64,000 nucleotides of DNA from Cyclina sinensis. Lineage: Eukaryota > Mollusca > Bivalvia > Venerida > Veneridae. The stretch is from contig JAAONU010000123.1 of NCBI GenBank assembly GCA_012932295.1, positions 6,572,001-6,636,000 on the forward strand. Direction: 5' to 3'. This document shows, piece after piece, positions 1 through 11,000 of this stretch; position 1 is the stretch's first letter, and each line of letters opens with the position of its first letter. A program made the translations under genes and the position numbers. The notes under the pieces were generated by a model that saw nothing but the letters and a program-made list of their open reading frames with translations, was not told where the DNA came from and searched no databases.

Positions 1-107
1 TGCTTTCTGTATCTTGCACTACCCCAACCACATAAAATACCTAATCTCTTCAGGGGGCGTCTGTCATATGGGCAGCCGGTACCGACGACAAATAAGCTTA
101 AATAGAT
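1..107 (+). mobile_element. 3' part of a second SINE family (CGGTACCGACGA type)
   Basis: It contains TTTCTGTATCTTGCACTACC and ends GCAGCCGGTACCGACGACAA. The same end occurs inverted at 43974-44015 and 62284-62320, and diverged at about 755-815. The window start cuts the copy. Confidence 0.6.
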
Positions 108-261
108 AGATAGACACACCGATGACAGGAGTTAGATGTATAACAACACTGACTGTACGAGGAGACATTTTACGGCCGCCACAGCACGGCACAAACAACA
201 CTGTTGTGAATAATAAATTATCGAGTTCCCAGTAGGATTCGAATCCGCACCGAAACATACA

Positions 262-297
262 AGTGAGCGATACAAATTATGATGGTCCTCTTGTTTT
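262..297 (+). repeat. Terminal fragment of the intron-32 repeat family
   Basis: AGTGAGCGATACAAATTATG then GATGGTCCTCTTG resembles the 3' end of the element ending at 29058 (GTGAGCGATATAGGGCCATC, ATGGCCCTCTTG). Only the terminus is recognisable. Confidence 0.5.
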
Positions 298-539
298 TTT
301 AAGAGCGTAATTCATACTGGGACTTTTTAGTCATGACTTTTTTTTAAACCGTTAATCCTACTGTCTCTGATTCATAAAAAAACATGCATAAAAGTTGAAA
401 ATGCAATATTATCTCAGAAGAAATGTCAGATTTCCCTAAAGTCAAAACAATAAAAATCAACTCAGTATTAGAACAGAAATCTACTGACAATGACCAGATT
501 ATGTATCCATCCAAGAGAGAGTCACGTAAGTAAGATAAA

Positions 540-825
540 GCTACATACGAATAATAACCAGGACTGGTAAACCAGGAGTCACAAGTTCGATCCCCGGCTC
601 TTCTGTTACATTACTTATTGTTTGTTGGATGAGATGTTAAAGTGAGGTCCGATGTTTCAGTGCTATACACAGTCGGTAAGAAAGGAACCATGCAGCGTAT
701 CTGAAATGGGATGCTCTTTCTTGTACTATCCACCACAACCTAAATCATGAAATAAACTCTGAAGGGGGGGAGGGCGTTGGTCATATTGACAAGCGATACC
801 GATGAGAAAAATGCTCAAAGAGGTT
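540..825 (+). mobile_element. Diverged copy of the CGGTACCGACGA SINE
   Basis: A B-box-like AAGTTCGATCCCCGG at 582-597 is followed by a body with CTTTCTTGTACTATCCACCA and an end GGTCATATTGACAAGCGATA, in the same order as the copies at 1-107 and 62.28-62.55 kb. Boundaries approximate. Confidence 0.5.
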
Positions 826-1631
826 TGTCGCACATAAATTTATCAACAAGGAGGGAAGCTTAGCGCGAGTGCCGGGCAGTTTCATGATGACGACACTAAA
901 GCCGGAATTTATTCGCCTATACTTTTGATAAAGGAGTTATTTCCTTTTCTCAACCTTGGAAGATGTTGAAATAAATATGTTTTCAAGGCCTTGATTACGT
1001 TCTCAAGGTTTGTCTTGTATTGAAAACTGTTTGACAATGTTTTGTTATTGTACTTGTCATTTATCATTCTAGAAAAGTAGATTTGTATATAATAATAGAT
1101 AGGTCGCGAAAATGTATGAATCTACTAGATTTGACACTGCTTGCCGTTGAATATTTCGTGAATTTATCCGGGTTTTTTTCTTCAAAGACCCTTCCTTTTT
1201 TTACTATCATATTAAAAGTTAACCCCGTTTTGAGATTTTTTTCCAAATCATAAGTATTCAAGCTTATTCGCAACACTGACGACTACGGTTGTTTAGATTA
1301 TCCTCCACTGGGCCCCAGAGAACATGGTACTCATAAACATGTTTTTAAAATAGAGAAATTGAGAGCAAATAAATCAGTTTGTCTTAACTGCTTTGCCTGT
1401 CGCATTGTTAATAACTGTAATACACTTCCTTGGGATATGTATAACTGCTAAAAATGTTGAAGAGTTTAAAGTTAAACTAGAGTCTAGACCACCATTGGCA
1501 GTGGAAAAGATTTAAACTTGACCATGTATATTGAAGTAAAACCAAAACCAGAACAGGCAATCTAAATGAGAACAAATACAAGGGGAATGACAGCCCATTC
1601 AGGAGCTAAAAGATTTCCCAGTCATCATAAG

Positions 1632-1851
1632 ATATTTTTACTTTAGACTCATTTATTTTACATCGATTGCGATACCAGTTCTTACAACTTACATTCATCA
1701 CGCTCGATGACTGCTTCCTGGGTTCCATACCAGTATTCGTGCAGCATGGGGGAATGTGAAGATCATGAGAGAATCTCGCCTCTGACGGGATTCGAACCCG
1801 CGACCTTCGGATCCTGAGCCTTGCGCTCTACCCCTGGACCACGGTGCCTCC
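1632..1851 (-). mobile_element. tRNA-headed SINE with target site duplication
   Basis: TCATCATAAG is duplicated at 1622-1631 and 1852-1861. Read on the minus strand the element begins with a tRNA-like head containing an A box (TGGTCCAGGGG) and a perfect B box (GGTTCGAATCC). A body follows, with a motif shared with 38.7-39.3 kb and 43.74-43.87 kb. The acceptor stem does not pair (four of seven), so it is a SINE head and not a working tRNA gene. Confidence 0.8.
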
Positions 1852-2042
1852 TCATCATAAGGTATCACAAGATATATGTTTTAATGCAGATATTCACCTA
1901 CAGCATTTTCATTTTGATGATGGAAAAAAGTTCTGAATAAATGAATTACATCTTACTCAGCAGACAAAACAATGAATGTTTGCAAACTTTCACATATCAA
2001 GCAAATTTTTAACAGTTTTGTTTACTATCAAAATAATTTCAG

Positions 2043-2077
2043 TTGCCATTTGAGTGAAAAAAAAAAGAACCAGAAAC
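2043..2077 (+). promoter_or_regulatory. MTOR: MTOR 5' UTR segment after a 3' splice site
   Basis: The AG at 2041-2042 follows a T-rich stretch and leaves 35 nt of leader before the ATG. The leader carries a TGA in frame with the start codon and an A9 run. No promoter, CpG-rich stretch or first exon is evident in 1-2040, so transcription probably starts outside the window or in an exon I cannot recognise. Confidence 0.6.
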
Positions 2078-5000
2078 ATGTCTACTCTGGCTGTCATGTC
2101 ACAGTTTGTTTCCGGCTTGAAAAGCCGAAATGAGGAGACAAGGATCAAAACAGCCAGTGAGCTTCACCACTTTGTCAGTACAGAGCTGCGAGAAATGCCT
2201 GTTGAAGAACATACTTACTTTATGGACCAGTTCAATCATCATATATTTGAAATGGTGTCCAGCTCCGATCTAAATGAAAGGAAAGGAGGAATTCTTGCCA
2301 TAGGTTTGAAATTGATTTTATGTGTCAAATGAGATTATATGCCAGTGATATAGATACAGTACCTTGATTAAATTTACAGATGTATTCCTTTAAGCATCAC
2401 ATTCTTGGGTATTTTACATTAGAACATTTTTGTACAAAGATGTTTTATGAAGCCGGGTGAATCTGTACTGCAAAATTTATCCACTTGATAGTAATAATAT
2501 ACTACATGTATTTATATAGTACCTGTTACGAATATTCAAATAAATGATGGATATTTAAAGATCATATTAAATTTCTTCCCAGTGAGTCTGATAGGAGTAG
2601 ATGTTGGAAATACTGCAACAAGAATCAGTCGTTTTGCAAACTATTTACGTAACTTACTGCCATCGAATGATGTTGGGGTCATGGAGATGGCAGCTAAAGC
2701 AATGGGTATACTGGCATTGTCGTCAGGAACATACGCTGCAGAGTATGTTGAGTTCGAAGTTAAGCGTGCCCTTGAGTGGTTGACGGGTGACAGGAATGAG
2801 GGGAAAAGACATGCAGCAGTATGTACTGTTAATCTAAACTCTTAAACACTATTGCACAAGCTGAATTTGATCTTGATTACTTCATTCTTCCAGTTGATGT
2901 GAGCGGTGGTCAAAACTCAGGAACCATTTCTAGAAGAAAAGACTGATGAATCGTAAAAATTTGTCAATGAAACTGATTGAGACCAAAGAAGTGAAACTAA
3001 GTACAAAAACCTTAAGAATTTTCTTTGCTGTACAGAGATTGGGCTTTTAAACTTTGGTTAAACCGTATGAGAGTAGGCTTTATGTACAAATTTTGAAATA
3101 ATAAATGAATGATGAAGATTAAATTTTTTATTGCAGGTTCTATGTTTCAAAGAGTTGGCTGTGAATACTCCAACTTTCTTCTTTCAACAAATTCAACAGT
3201 TCTTAGATTGTATCTTCACAGCTGTTAGGGACCCAAAGGTGAATGTTGTCTCTTTGCTATTTCTGTGATTGTACAGATAATTGAAGAAAAAAAATGAAAA
3301 TGTGACAGACTTGAAAAATTACCCTAGAAATAACCTGGAAAATTTCAAGCTGTATCGGTATTTTATTTTTCTTTGTATGTTGATTTTATTATTTTCTGGT
3401 GGATTGAAAGTTTTGCTTTAAACCTGTTTATCAATGTAAAATGATATTAAATCTTATATCTATGATGTTTTTTAAAACTCCCACTGAATGAAGGGTGTTT
3501 AGGTATTTGAGATAAAATATCTTTGCTTGGTGTTGCAGTATTGTCCTATTGTCATTGATTTTGTTCCAAGTAAAATGAGGAAATTGGTGACTTCATTTAG
3601 TTGTTTTATTCCTGAATCAATGACCTCTGCATTTTGAATGTTTGTGTAGCCTCTGATCCGTGAGGGAGCTGTAGCGGCACTGCGTGCAGCTTTAACTGTG
3701 ACCGCTCAGCGGGAAGGAAAGACCAGTCAGACTTCACAATGGTATAAGGTGAGTTCGAACATTCTTTTTTGTTATTAACTTTCAGCATTTTTTTCTTTTC
3801 ATTACACTAAATAAGCCAAACTTTGTACAGAAAGTAGAAATATTCAAAGACCCAGCGTTAGAGAATATTCAACATACAAGTTACATGTATTATCAGTCCT
3901 TTAACACTTCCCCTGCAGAATTTCTAAAATTGACCTGTCTGTCATTCTATTTGGACACACCCATTTATCTGTTTTGGGTTTATTAACTGAGAAAGTAGCT
4001 AACTGAGTTGTAAATAGTGCAGACCATGATTAGACTGAGTTGTAAATAGTGCAGACCATGATTAGACTGAGTTGTAAATAGTGCAGACCATGATTAGACT
4101 GAGTAGTAAATAGTGCAGACCATGATTAGACTGAGTTGTAAATAGTGCAGACCATGATAAGACTGAGTTGTAAATAGTGCAGACCATGATAAGACTGAGT
4201 TGTAAATAGTGCAGACCATGATTAGACTGAGTTGTAAATAGTGCAGACCATGATTAGACTGAGTTGTAAATAGTGCAGACCATGATTAGACTGAGTTGTA
4301 AATAGTGCAGACCATGATTAGACTGAGTAGTAAATAGTGCAGACCATGATTAGACTGAGTTGTAAATAGTGCAGACCACGATAAGACTGAGTTGTAAATA
4401 GTGCAGACCATGATTAGACTGAGTTGTAAATAGTGCATACCATGATTAGACTGAGTTGTAAATAGTGCAGACCATGATTAGACAGAGTTGTAAATAGTGC
4501 AGACCATGATTAGACTGAGTTGTAAATAGTGCAGACCATGATTAGACTGCTTGGATGTTAAGACTGGTCATCACTGGTGGCAGAGGCAAAAAAAATCCTG
4601 ACAGAGTATAGCTTAATTCTTCATTTAAATTGTTTCCCTTTTTCTCTGATCCTTACATAGGTTTTAAGACTCATACTTTTGATAATGAATCATGGTTAGT
4701 GTTAAACTGCAATCAAAAGAAAAAAAAATGAAGTCAAAGGAAAGTTGTGTGCAATACATGAAGATTTGTATGCTGGCAGATTTAAGTAAATTAAATTTAA
4801 GAATAACTAGTAGATTAATAAAGGATGGTAAAGTTTTGAATGATTTCTTTAATTTTGACTGTGACATTTCGTCTTATTACACAATGTTTGGATGAGATTT
4901 TTAACTGAGACATAATGAACTTCTGTATTACAGCAATGTTTTGATGAGATTAGCAAACTGTATGATGAGACAAGTGGACGAGAGAAAAAGCTGACAAGAG

Positions 5001-8000
5001 ATGACTGGGCCCATGGTTCCTTACTGATAGCTAATGAACTTCTCAGGTGTAGCAATGTGGAAGGGGAGGTAAGTCCATTGGTTTTCAGATTATGGTATAG
5101 GATATAAATATTACATGTCTGACAGGGTGATAGTAAAATTGTCAACTTGAGGAAATACCAAGGCGAAGTCAAGGTTGACAGTATTTTCAAAAGTTGACAA
5201 TTTTACTGTCACCCTGTCAGACATGTAACATTTATTTTATTATACCGAAAAACTATTCGAACCATGAACAACTTTATTCAACTTTAAAACCTTTGTTGCT
5301 TGCAATTATTGTCGTCTGTTTACAGAAATGTAAAAATAGATATTGCGCATGCGCGAATGGTACAGTATGATTTTCGAACACTCCGTACCTACACGTGTAT
5401 GGTAGCGGATGACAGTATTTTTCCGACATTAAATTTTTTCTGACAGTTCTTATATGTCACAGTGGCCTATGGAAGATTAACATTGTAAATGAAATTGAGG
5501 TGTAATAAAAAAAAAATTGTGTAGTCTACCTGCATAAATGTTGTGAATAGTGGAGTGCAGAATAGACTGATGCTGTTTTTAAATACTTATATTTGCTTTC
5601 ATATTTAAAGTCTCTGCCATGGAAAGATGATTTTCCCCAGTAGAACTAGATTCAAGACTTTCAAGTAAATTGTAGCAAATGCCTTGGCTTTATTCTGACA
5701 TTCTTTCTTCTGCCGATGTCTTGAACTGTGTATAAAGTCTAAAATTGTAAAGAAGAATGAATGGCTACTTTGTAAAGAATGTTTGTATAATATGTTTGAA
5801 AAATTATGGCAATTTCTATTTTAACAGAGATTACGCATGGAAATGGAGGAAATCACAGCACAGCAATATCTACATGAGAAAACACTCAAAGTAAGTATAC
5901 AGATATGTATTAACTGTATACATGTTACTCTGAGATTTTTCCTAAAACTGCATTCACTCTAGAGAACTCAAAGAATGTTTCTGATCATGTGTCTGGCTGG
6001 CTACCTTCTCTGTGACCTTGACACAGAATATTTAATGCTATTAATAGAAACAGAAATTTACTGACATCGCCTCACATTAGAGACATGAATTCACTGGATT
6101 TTGATTGGCTTAAACTGAAAAATTTTGCATCACAGTCAAAGCAACAAGAAAAGAACATTCTATATTAGAAGAACTGATGCATTCAACTTGTATGCTTTTG
6201 GAACAATACAACTTCAGCCATGTAAAACTTGATGTTGGCTTTATTTTTAGACAGTGGATACTGTATTTACTGTCATAGGCATAGTGTGTGTTCAGTAAGG
6301 CAGAGTGAGTTTTCAGTGTTAATAGACCAGTTTACACCAGTTACAGATTCACAAATAATTCACAGAATGAAAGGGTTTAAGTTTTTATTTTGAACAAATT
6401 CTGAAATCTCAGTCCTATAGTTGAACTTACTGTTATGTTTCAGGAGTATTCCAGAAATAAAACAAGTCTTGTGGCTCTACAACAGTTCCAGCAGAAGTCA
6501 TCTCCCTTGACCACTTTTAATCTTGGAGGGCGGCATATCGCACAAAAACCAACATTGTTTGAAAGTAGAATATGCAAAGAATTGATGGCAGAAAACTTTG
6601 AAAAGGTTTGCTTTTAAATTAACCTTTTCTAGACGGAATCGATGTTTTATGTCATTGAGTGAAACAGGTCACTGTTACTAAAAACTAGAAAGAGGGTTTC
6701 TGATCAATAGCTTCACTTCTAAATGCTCAATTGCTGTCAAGCTTGATGTTTAAGGAGATTGTATGCAGTTGTTACCTGGGATTGCATTTAGGGATGTCTG
6801 CATTCAAGGTGAAGGTCACTGGTTTAAAAGAACAGTTTCCAATCAGTGACTTCACTATTGAACAATGTAATACAATGAAAATAAGGGTGTTAGTAGCTTG
6901 TATCCAGTTGTTGCTTGAGATTGCATTTAGGATCGCTGAGATTCAGGTAAAGATCACTGTTTTACAAAAAAAAGTAGAAAAATGTTTTCCTATCAGTTAT
7001 TTTACTTTAAATGTTGTAAGAAACTTAGTATGTACATGTGAGTATCGTGTATGCGATTGTGGCTTTGGATTGCATTTGGGGTGTGCTATTGTTCCTGTAA
7101 CTTCCAGTGATAACTATCGTTGAAATTGTCTTTTCACTAAAGTAGATTGTGACCGTATATACATACTGTGTTTCCAGCACATGTTAGACAGCTTCTTCAA
7201 GCTAGTTTATTCTGCTGATGTGACAGTTTGTGTTTTAGTATTTCCACTGTTTAGGTTTTCTGAAGAATTCAAACTTACCAGCAAAGTTTTCCATTCAGTT
7301 AAAAATGCACTACTCTTCAAATGATTTTGCCAGAAAATGTGAACAAATGTAGCATTCATGTAGAATTTTAGAAATTCTAGTATGTAGTCACGATTTCGGC
7401 TACAGGTATTGCTAACAATAAATGTGTAAATACAGGTATTAAGCCTAATTATATGTGCAGGTATGTGCCCTGGTATTGCGTCACAGATCCAGTAGAAGTG
7501 TTTATGTACAGCAGACTCTGCTTATAGTGTTCCCTAGGCTGGCTGCATTCAACCCTGGCCAGTTCTGCCGGCTGTAAGTATCACATGATAACATTTAGCA
7601 TCAGTTTATAAGGGAAAGCATTTTATCATGAAAAGGTAGTGATTTTGTGCCTGTATGTATGGTTTGAAAAAAACTTACACTCTTGTCATAAACATGTAAA
7701 GTTAGATTTTAAATGCAAGCTGTAAATCATTCATGTATAAGAAATCTGTTATAATTTTCCAGTAGAAATAATTAGTGGCCATTGAGACATGGTAACATGT
7801 TTTTTTGGGTTTTTTTGTGAATGTTACTTATTCTTGAATGATAATGCTACACTCTGTTTGCTTTTTGTTTGCTCCAGTAATGAATAAAAATTTTTGTACA
7901 TGTTAGCAGGGATATAAATTAACTTCTTCAAGCCAGTAGCCATTTGGACTCGATACTTTTAAACTCAGCAAGCCCAGCCTCAAACTCATGATCTTAAAAG

Positions 8001-11000
8001 CTGAACACCAGAAGTAATTTATATCTCTGTAAAGTTTAGTTAAATGACAGTTTATGACTACATCTTGGGTTCAAACTAGTACATGCTTCACAAATTTTGA
8101 ATGTTGAATCTCAGTGGAGACTCTCACTACTGATAGGATTTGAAGCAGGGTCCTGTGGAGCAAAGATTTATGATTTTAGCCCTCAACGACTGCTCAACAT
8201 GTATGTTATGTTACAGGTACCTTGATGAGACAGTGAACTTTCTGCTGGCAGCTTTGAAGACACAGCGTGAGAAGACAACAGCATTCCAAGCCATTGGTCT
8301 CCTGTCAATTTCAGTGCAGCAAAGCATTGTGAAATACATTCCACGGGTAATGGAGGTCGTCAGACTGTCTCTGCCATCAAAGGAGTTGCCATCTAAGTAA
8401 GAACTAAATAAGTGAAAAAGTGTTTGACATCTTGTTTGAGAGAAAGGCTGCTTTTTGTATGCCCGCTTGAAAAAGGGGACGTATTATGGGAATGCCCATG
8501 GCGGGCGGGAGGGCGGGCATATCTTCAACTTGTATGAATGGATTTTAATGATACTTGTAACCAATGTTCACCGTCATGTGGTGTAGTGTCGCGCGCATGA
8601 ACCAGGTCTCTAAGTCAAAGGTCAAGGTCACACTTAGAAGTCAGAGTAAAACGCTTGTCCGGAGCTATACTTCTACGTGTATTGAGAGATTTTATTATAA
8701 CTTGGCACAAATGTTGATCATTGTAAGGCGGAGTGTTGCACACAAAATACAGGTCCCTGTGGCCAAGTAAGGGTCACACATAGACGGACATATTATGTGA
8801 AAATTGCACCCTTGTTGTAACATGGGAAAATGTAATGTTAATATGGAGTTGGATGCTTTAAAACAGTTGGGTAGATCCATTTCTATTTAAAGAATACTCT
8901 TTTAAACCTATTTGACAAATTACAGGTGATGATCACAAACAAGTGGTGTTCCATCAGCCTTTCTTTTCTTCTTATTTTCAAAATGTTTTTTTAGGTATGC
9001 AGTAATTTGCTATTTTTTTATTCAAACTCATAAAATTAGGAGGGAAAATCAGGGTCTCTTTATTGATTTCAGGAAACACAGAAATTTTGTAGTGGATCCA
9101 TCAGTGTTCACTTGTATCAGTATGTTTGCAAAGGCTATAGGACCAGGAATGCGTAAGGATGTGCATGAGCTCCTGGAGTCCATGTTAGCCACAGGTTTGA
9201 GCCCAGCATTAACTGCAGCCCTGCGGGACCTGGCTGCACAGATACCTCAGCTGAAGAAAGAAATACAAGATGGACTGTTGAAGAACCTGTCACTTATCTT
9301 GATGGGCCGTCCTTTAAAGCATCCTGGGGCCCCAAGAAGTCCTGTCACACCCCCAACTCCTCCAGGTATTGTAAAATCATTGCAGACAGAATGACTTAAT
9401 TAGTACCTTTCAGGGTATTGTCTGTTTCGATTGCAGATAATCAGATATCAAAAAGTTGTTGTTATCAGATGGGTAGGACTATAAGCATGAATGTCAGTGG
9501 TTAAAAAAAGGAAATCCTATGTGTAACAATACTAAATGCAGCAGCAGTCTGTTCTACGAACCGGTATTCAATAAAATATCTCTGTATCTCAGCACATCAT
9601 TTGCCATTGAATGACTGTTCAAGTTTTGTGTTCACTTTATAAAGTGAAAAATAATTTTAAGTGTTGACATTTTTTTAATGTATGCTTGAAGCTCTTCATA
9701 TTAAATATTGTCATTTTAACCAGTTTACATACAGTTTAATTTTGTATGGTAACTGTAGTTGTCTCCCTTCCATAGTTACGATTTTTGCTTTTATTTATTT
9801 CAGGATCGTCGGCGTCAGCGTTGGAGAGCCAGGATGTGACCAGTATCACGCTAGCACTAAAGACTCTTGGTAGCTTTGACTTTGAAGGTACCACACTTTT
9901 TTTAGTTTTACTGAATGAAGAAAATAAAGAGATAACAATTTTAAAACTTGTAATAATAAATTTGCTGGCTTGATTTTTGCCTCTAATTTTTCAAGGTGCT
10001 TATTCACAGATTTTAGGTCAAACTTGGATTTTCATAAGAACTGTTCTGAGTGAGTGTTTTGTCATCCTCATCAACTTAAAATGCACTGACATGTCTGAAG
10101 AATCAGTGGTACAGTAATTCTTTTCAAAACAGCACCCTTATAGAGTTTTCTTATGGCATAAAATGAAGATTTGCTGCCAACTATACCTTAAATTATTTTT
10201 CTATCAAACTAAATCTCCGAATCTCAATTTTGGTCAGGTTTCTAGAAATTTAATTTGAGTCAATAAAATGTGAATAAGCAGCTTTTAAAGGGATATACCC
10301 TTAATTTTACCACTGATATACTGCATATCTATTTTATTTACTCATTTTCTTTAAAATGAAAAATAATATTTCAAACAAGAATGTTTCCTTAACCCTTTAC
10401 CACATGGTTAAGTGTTAAATCTCATAAGCGACCAGTACAGATCCAGATCAGCCTGCACATTTGTGCACTCTGATCATGATCTCCACTGTTCGCTTTTCAG
10501 TCAGAAATACTTTTATGGATATAAAAGCGAACAGTGGAGATCCTGATCAGAGTGCACGAATGTGCAGGCTGATCTGGATCTGTACTGGTCGCTTATGCGT
10601 TAAAACACGTATCTATGGAGTAAAGGGTTAAGGCATATAGCAAAGAAGTAAGTGTGCGTTTGTAATAAATGGCTATCCACCCAAAACGGTACAACAACAA
10701 CAACAACTCTATAAGAAGACTGATACTAGTGCCTTGAGTTTGCTGGTTGTATTCTTGACATTCTATAATAATTCATTTAATACATGTAATAATTCATTTA
10801 ATACGTGTAATAACTCATTTAATATATGTAATAATTCATTTAATACTTGTACCATTTATATTTAAATCAGTTTGAAGAAAATGGGATACTAAAGATTTAA
10901 GGTACATCTACATACTCTTTAAGGGTGAGAAAGTCACAACTATGTCTGCTAAATGTTGGTGAGATTTGAGGAGTGAATGTGAAAAGTGCTATCAGCCTCT

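Larger units (their letters stand above)
2078..9887 (+). other. MTOR: MTOR exons 1-11: N-terminal HEAT solenoid (residues 1-564)
   Basis: Exons: 2078-2303, 2583-2818, 3137-3238, 3650-3748, 4934-5068, 5828-5890, 6444-6605, 7461-7573, 8217-8396, 9073-9365, 9804-9887. In the family this part forms the N-terminal HEAT arm that contacts Raptor or Rictor. Strong family matches are seen at [36 protein letters not shown] and [11 protein letters not shown]. Exon 7 and the start of exon 8 are the least conserved; exon 7 replaces the glycine-rich linker of vertebrates with a Gln/Ser-rich one. Exon 11 ends in phase 1 (G|) and joins exon 12 across the unusual 2.8-kb intron 11. Confidence 0.93.

Noticed and set aside
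1777..1851. tRNA gene on the minus strand with perfect B box
   Set aside because: Only four of seven acceptor-stem pairs form and the anticodon arm is irregular. It is the head of a SINE bounded by a target duplication.
2054..2077. GTG start giving eight extra N-terminal residues for mTOR
   Set aside because: Near-cognate start directly after an in-frame TGA; the ATG at 2078 has a good context and matches the family start.
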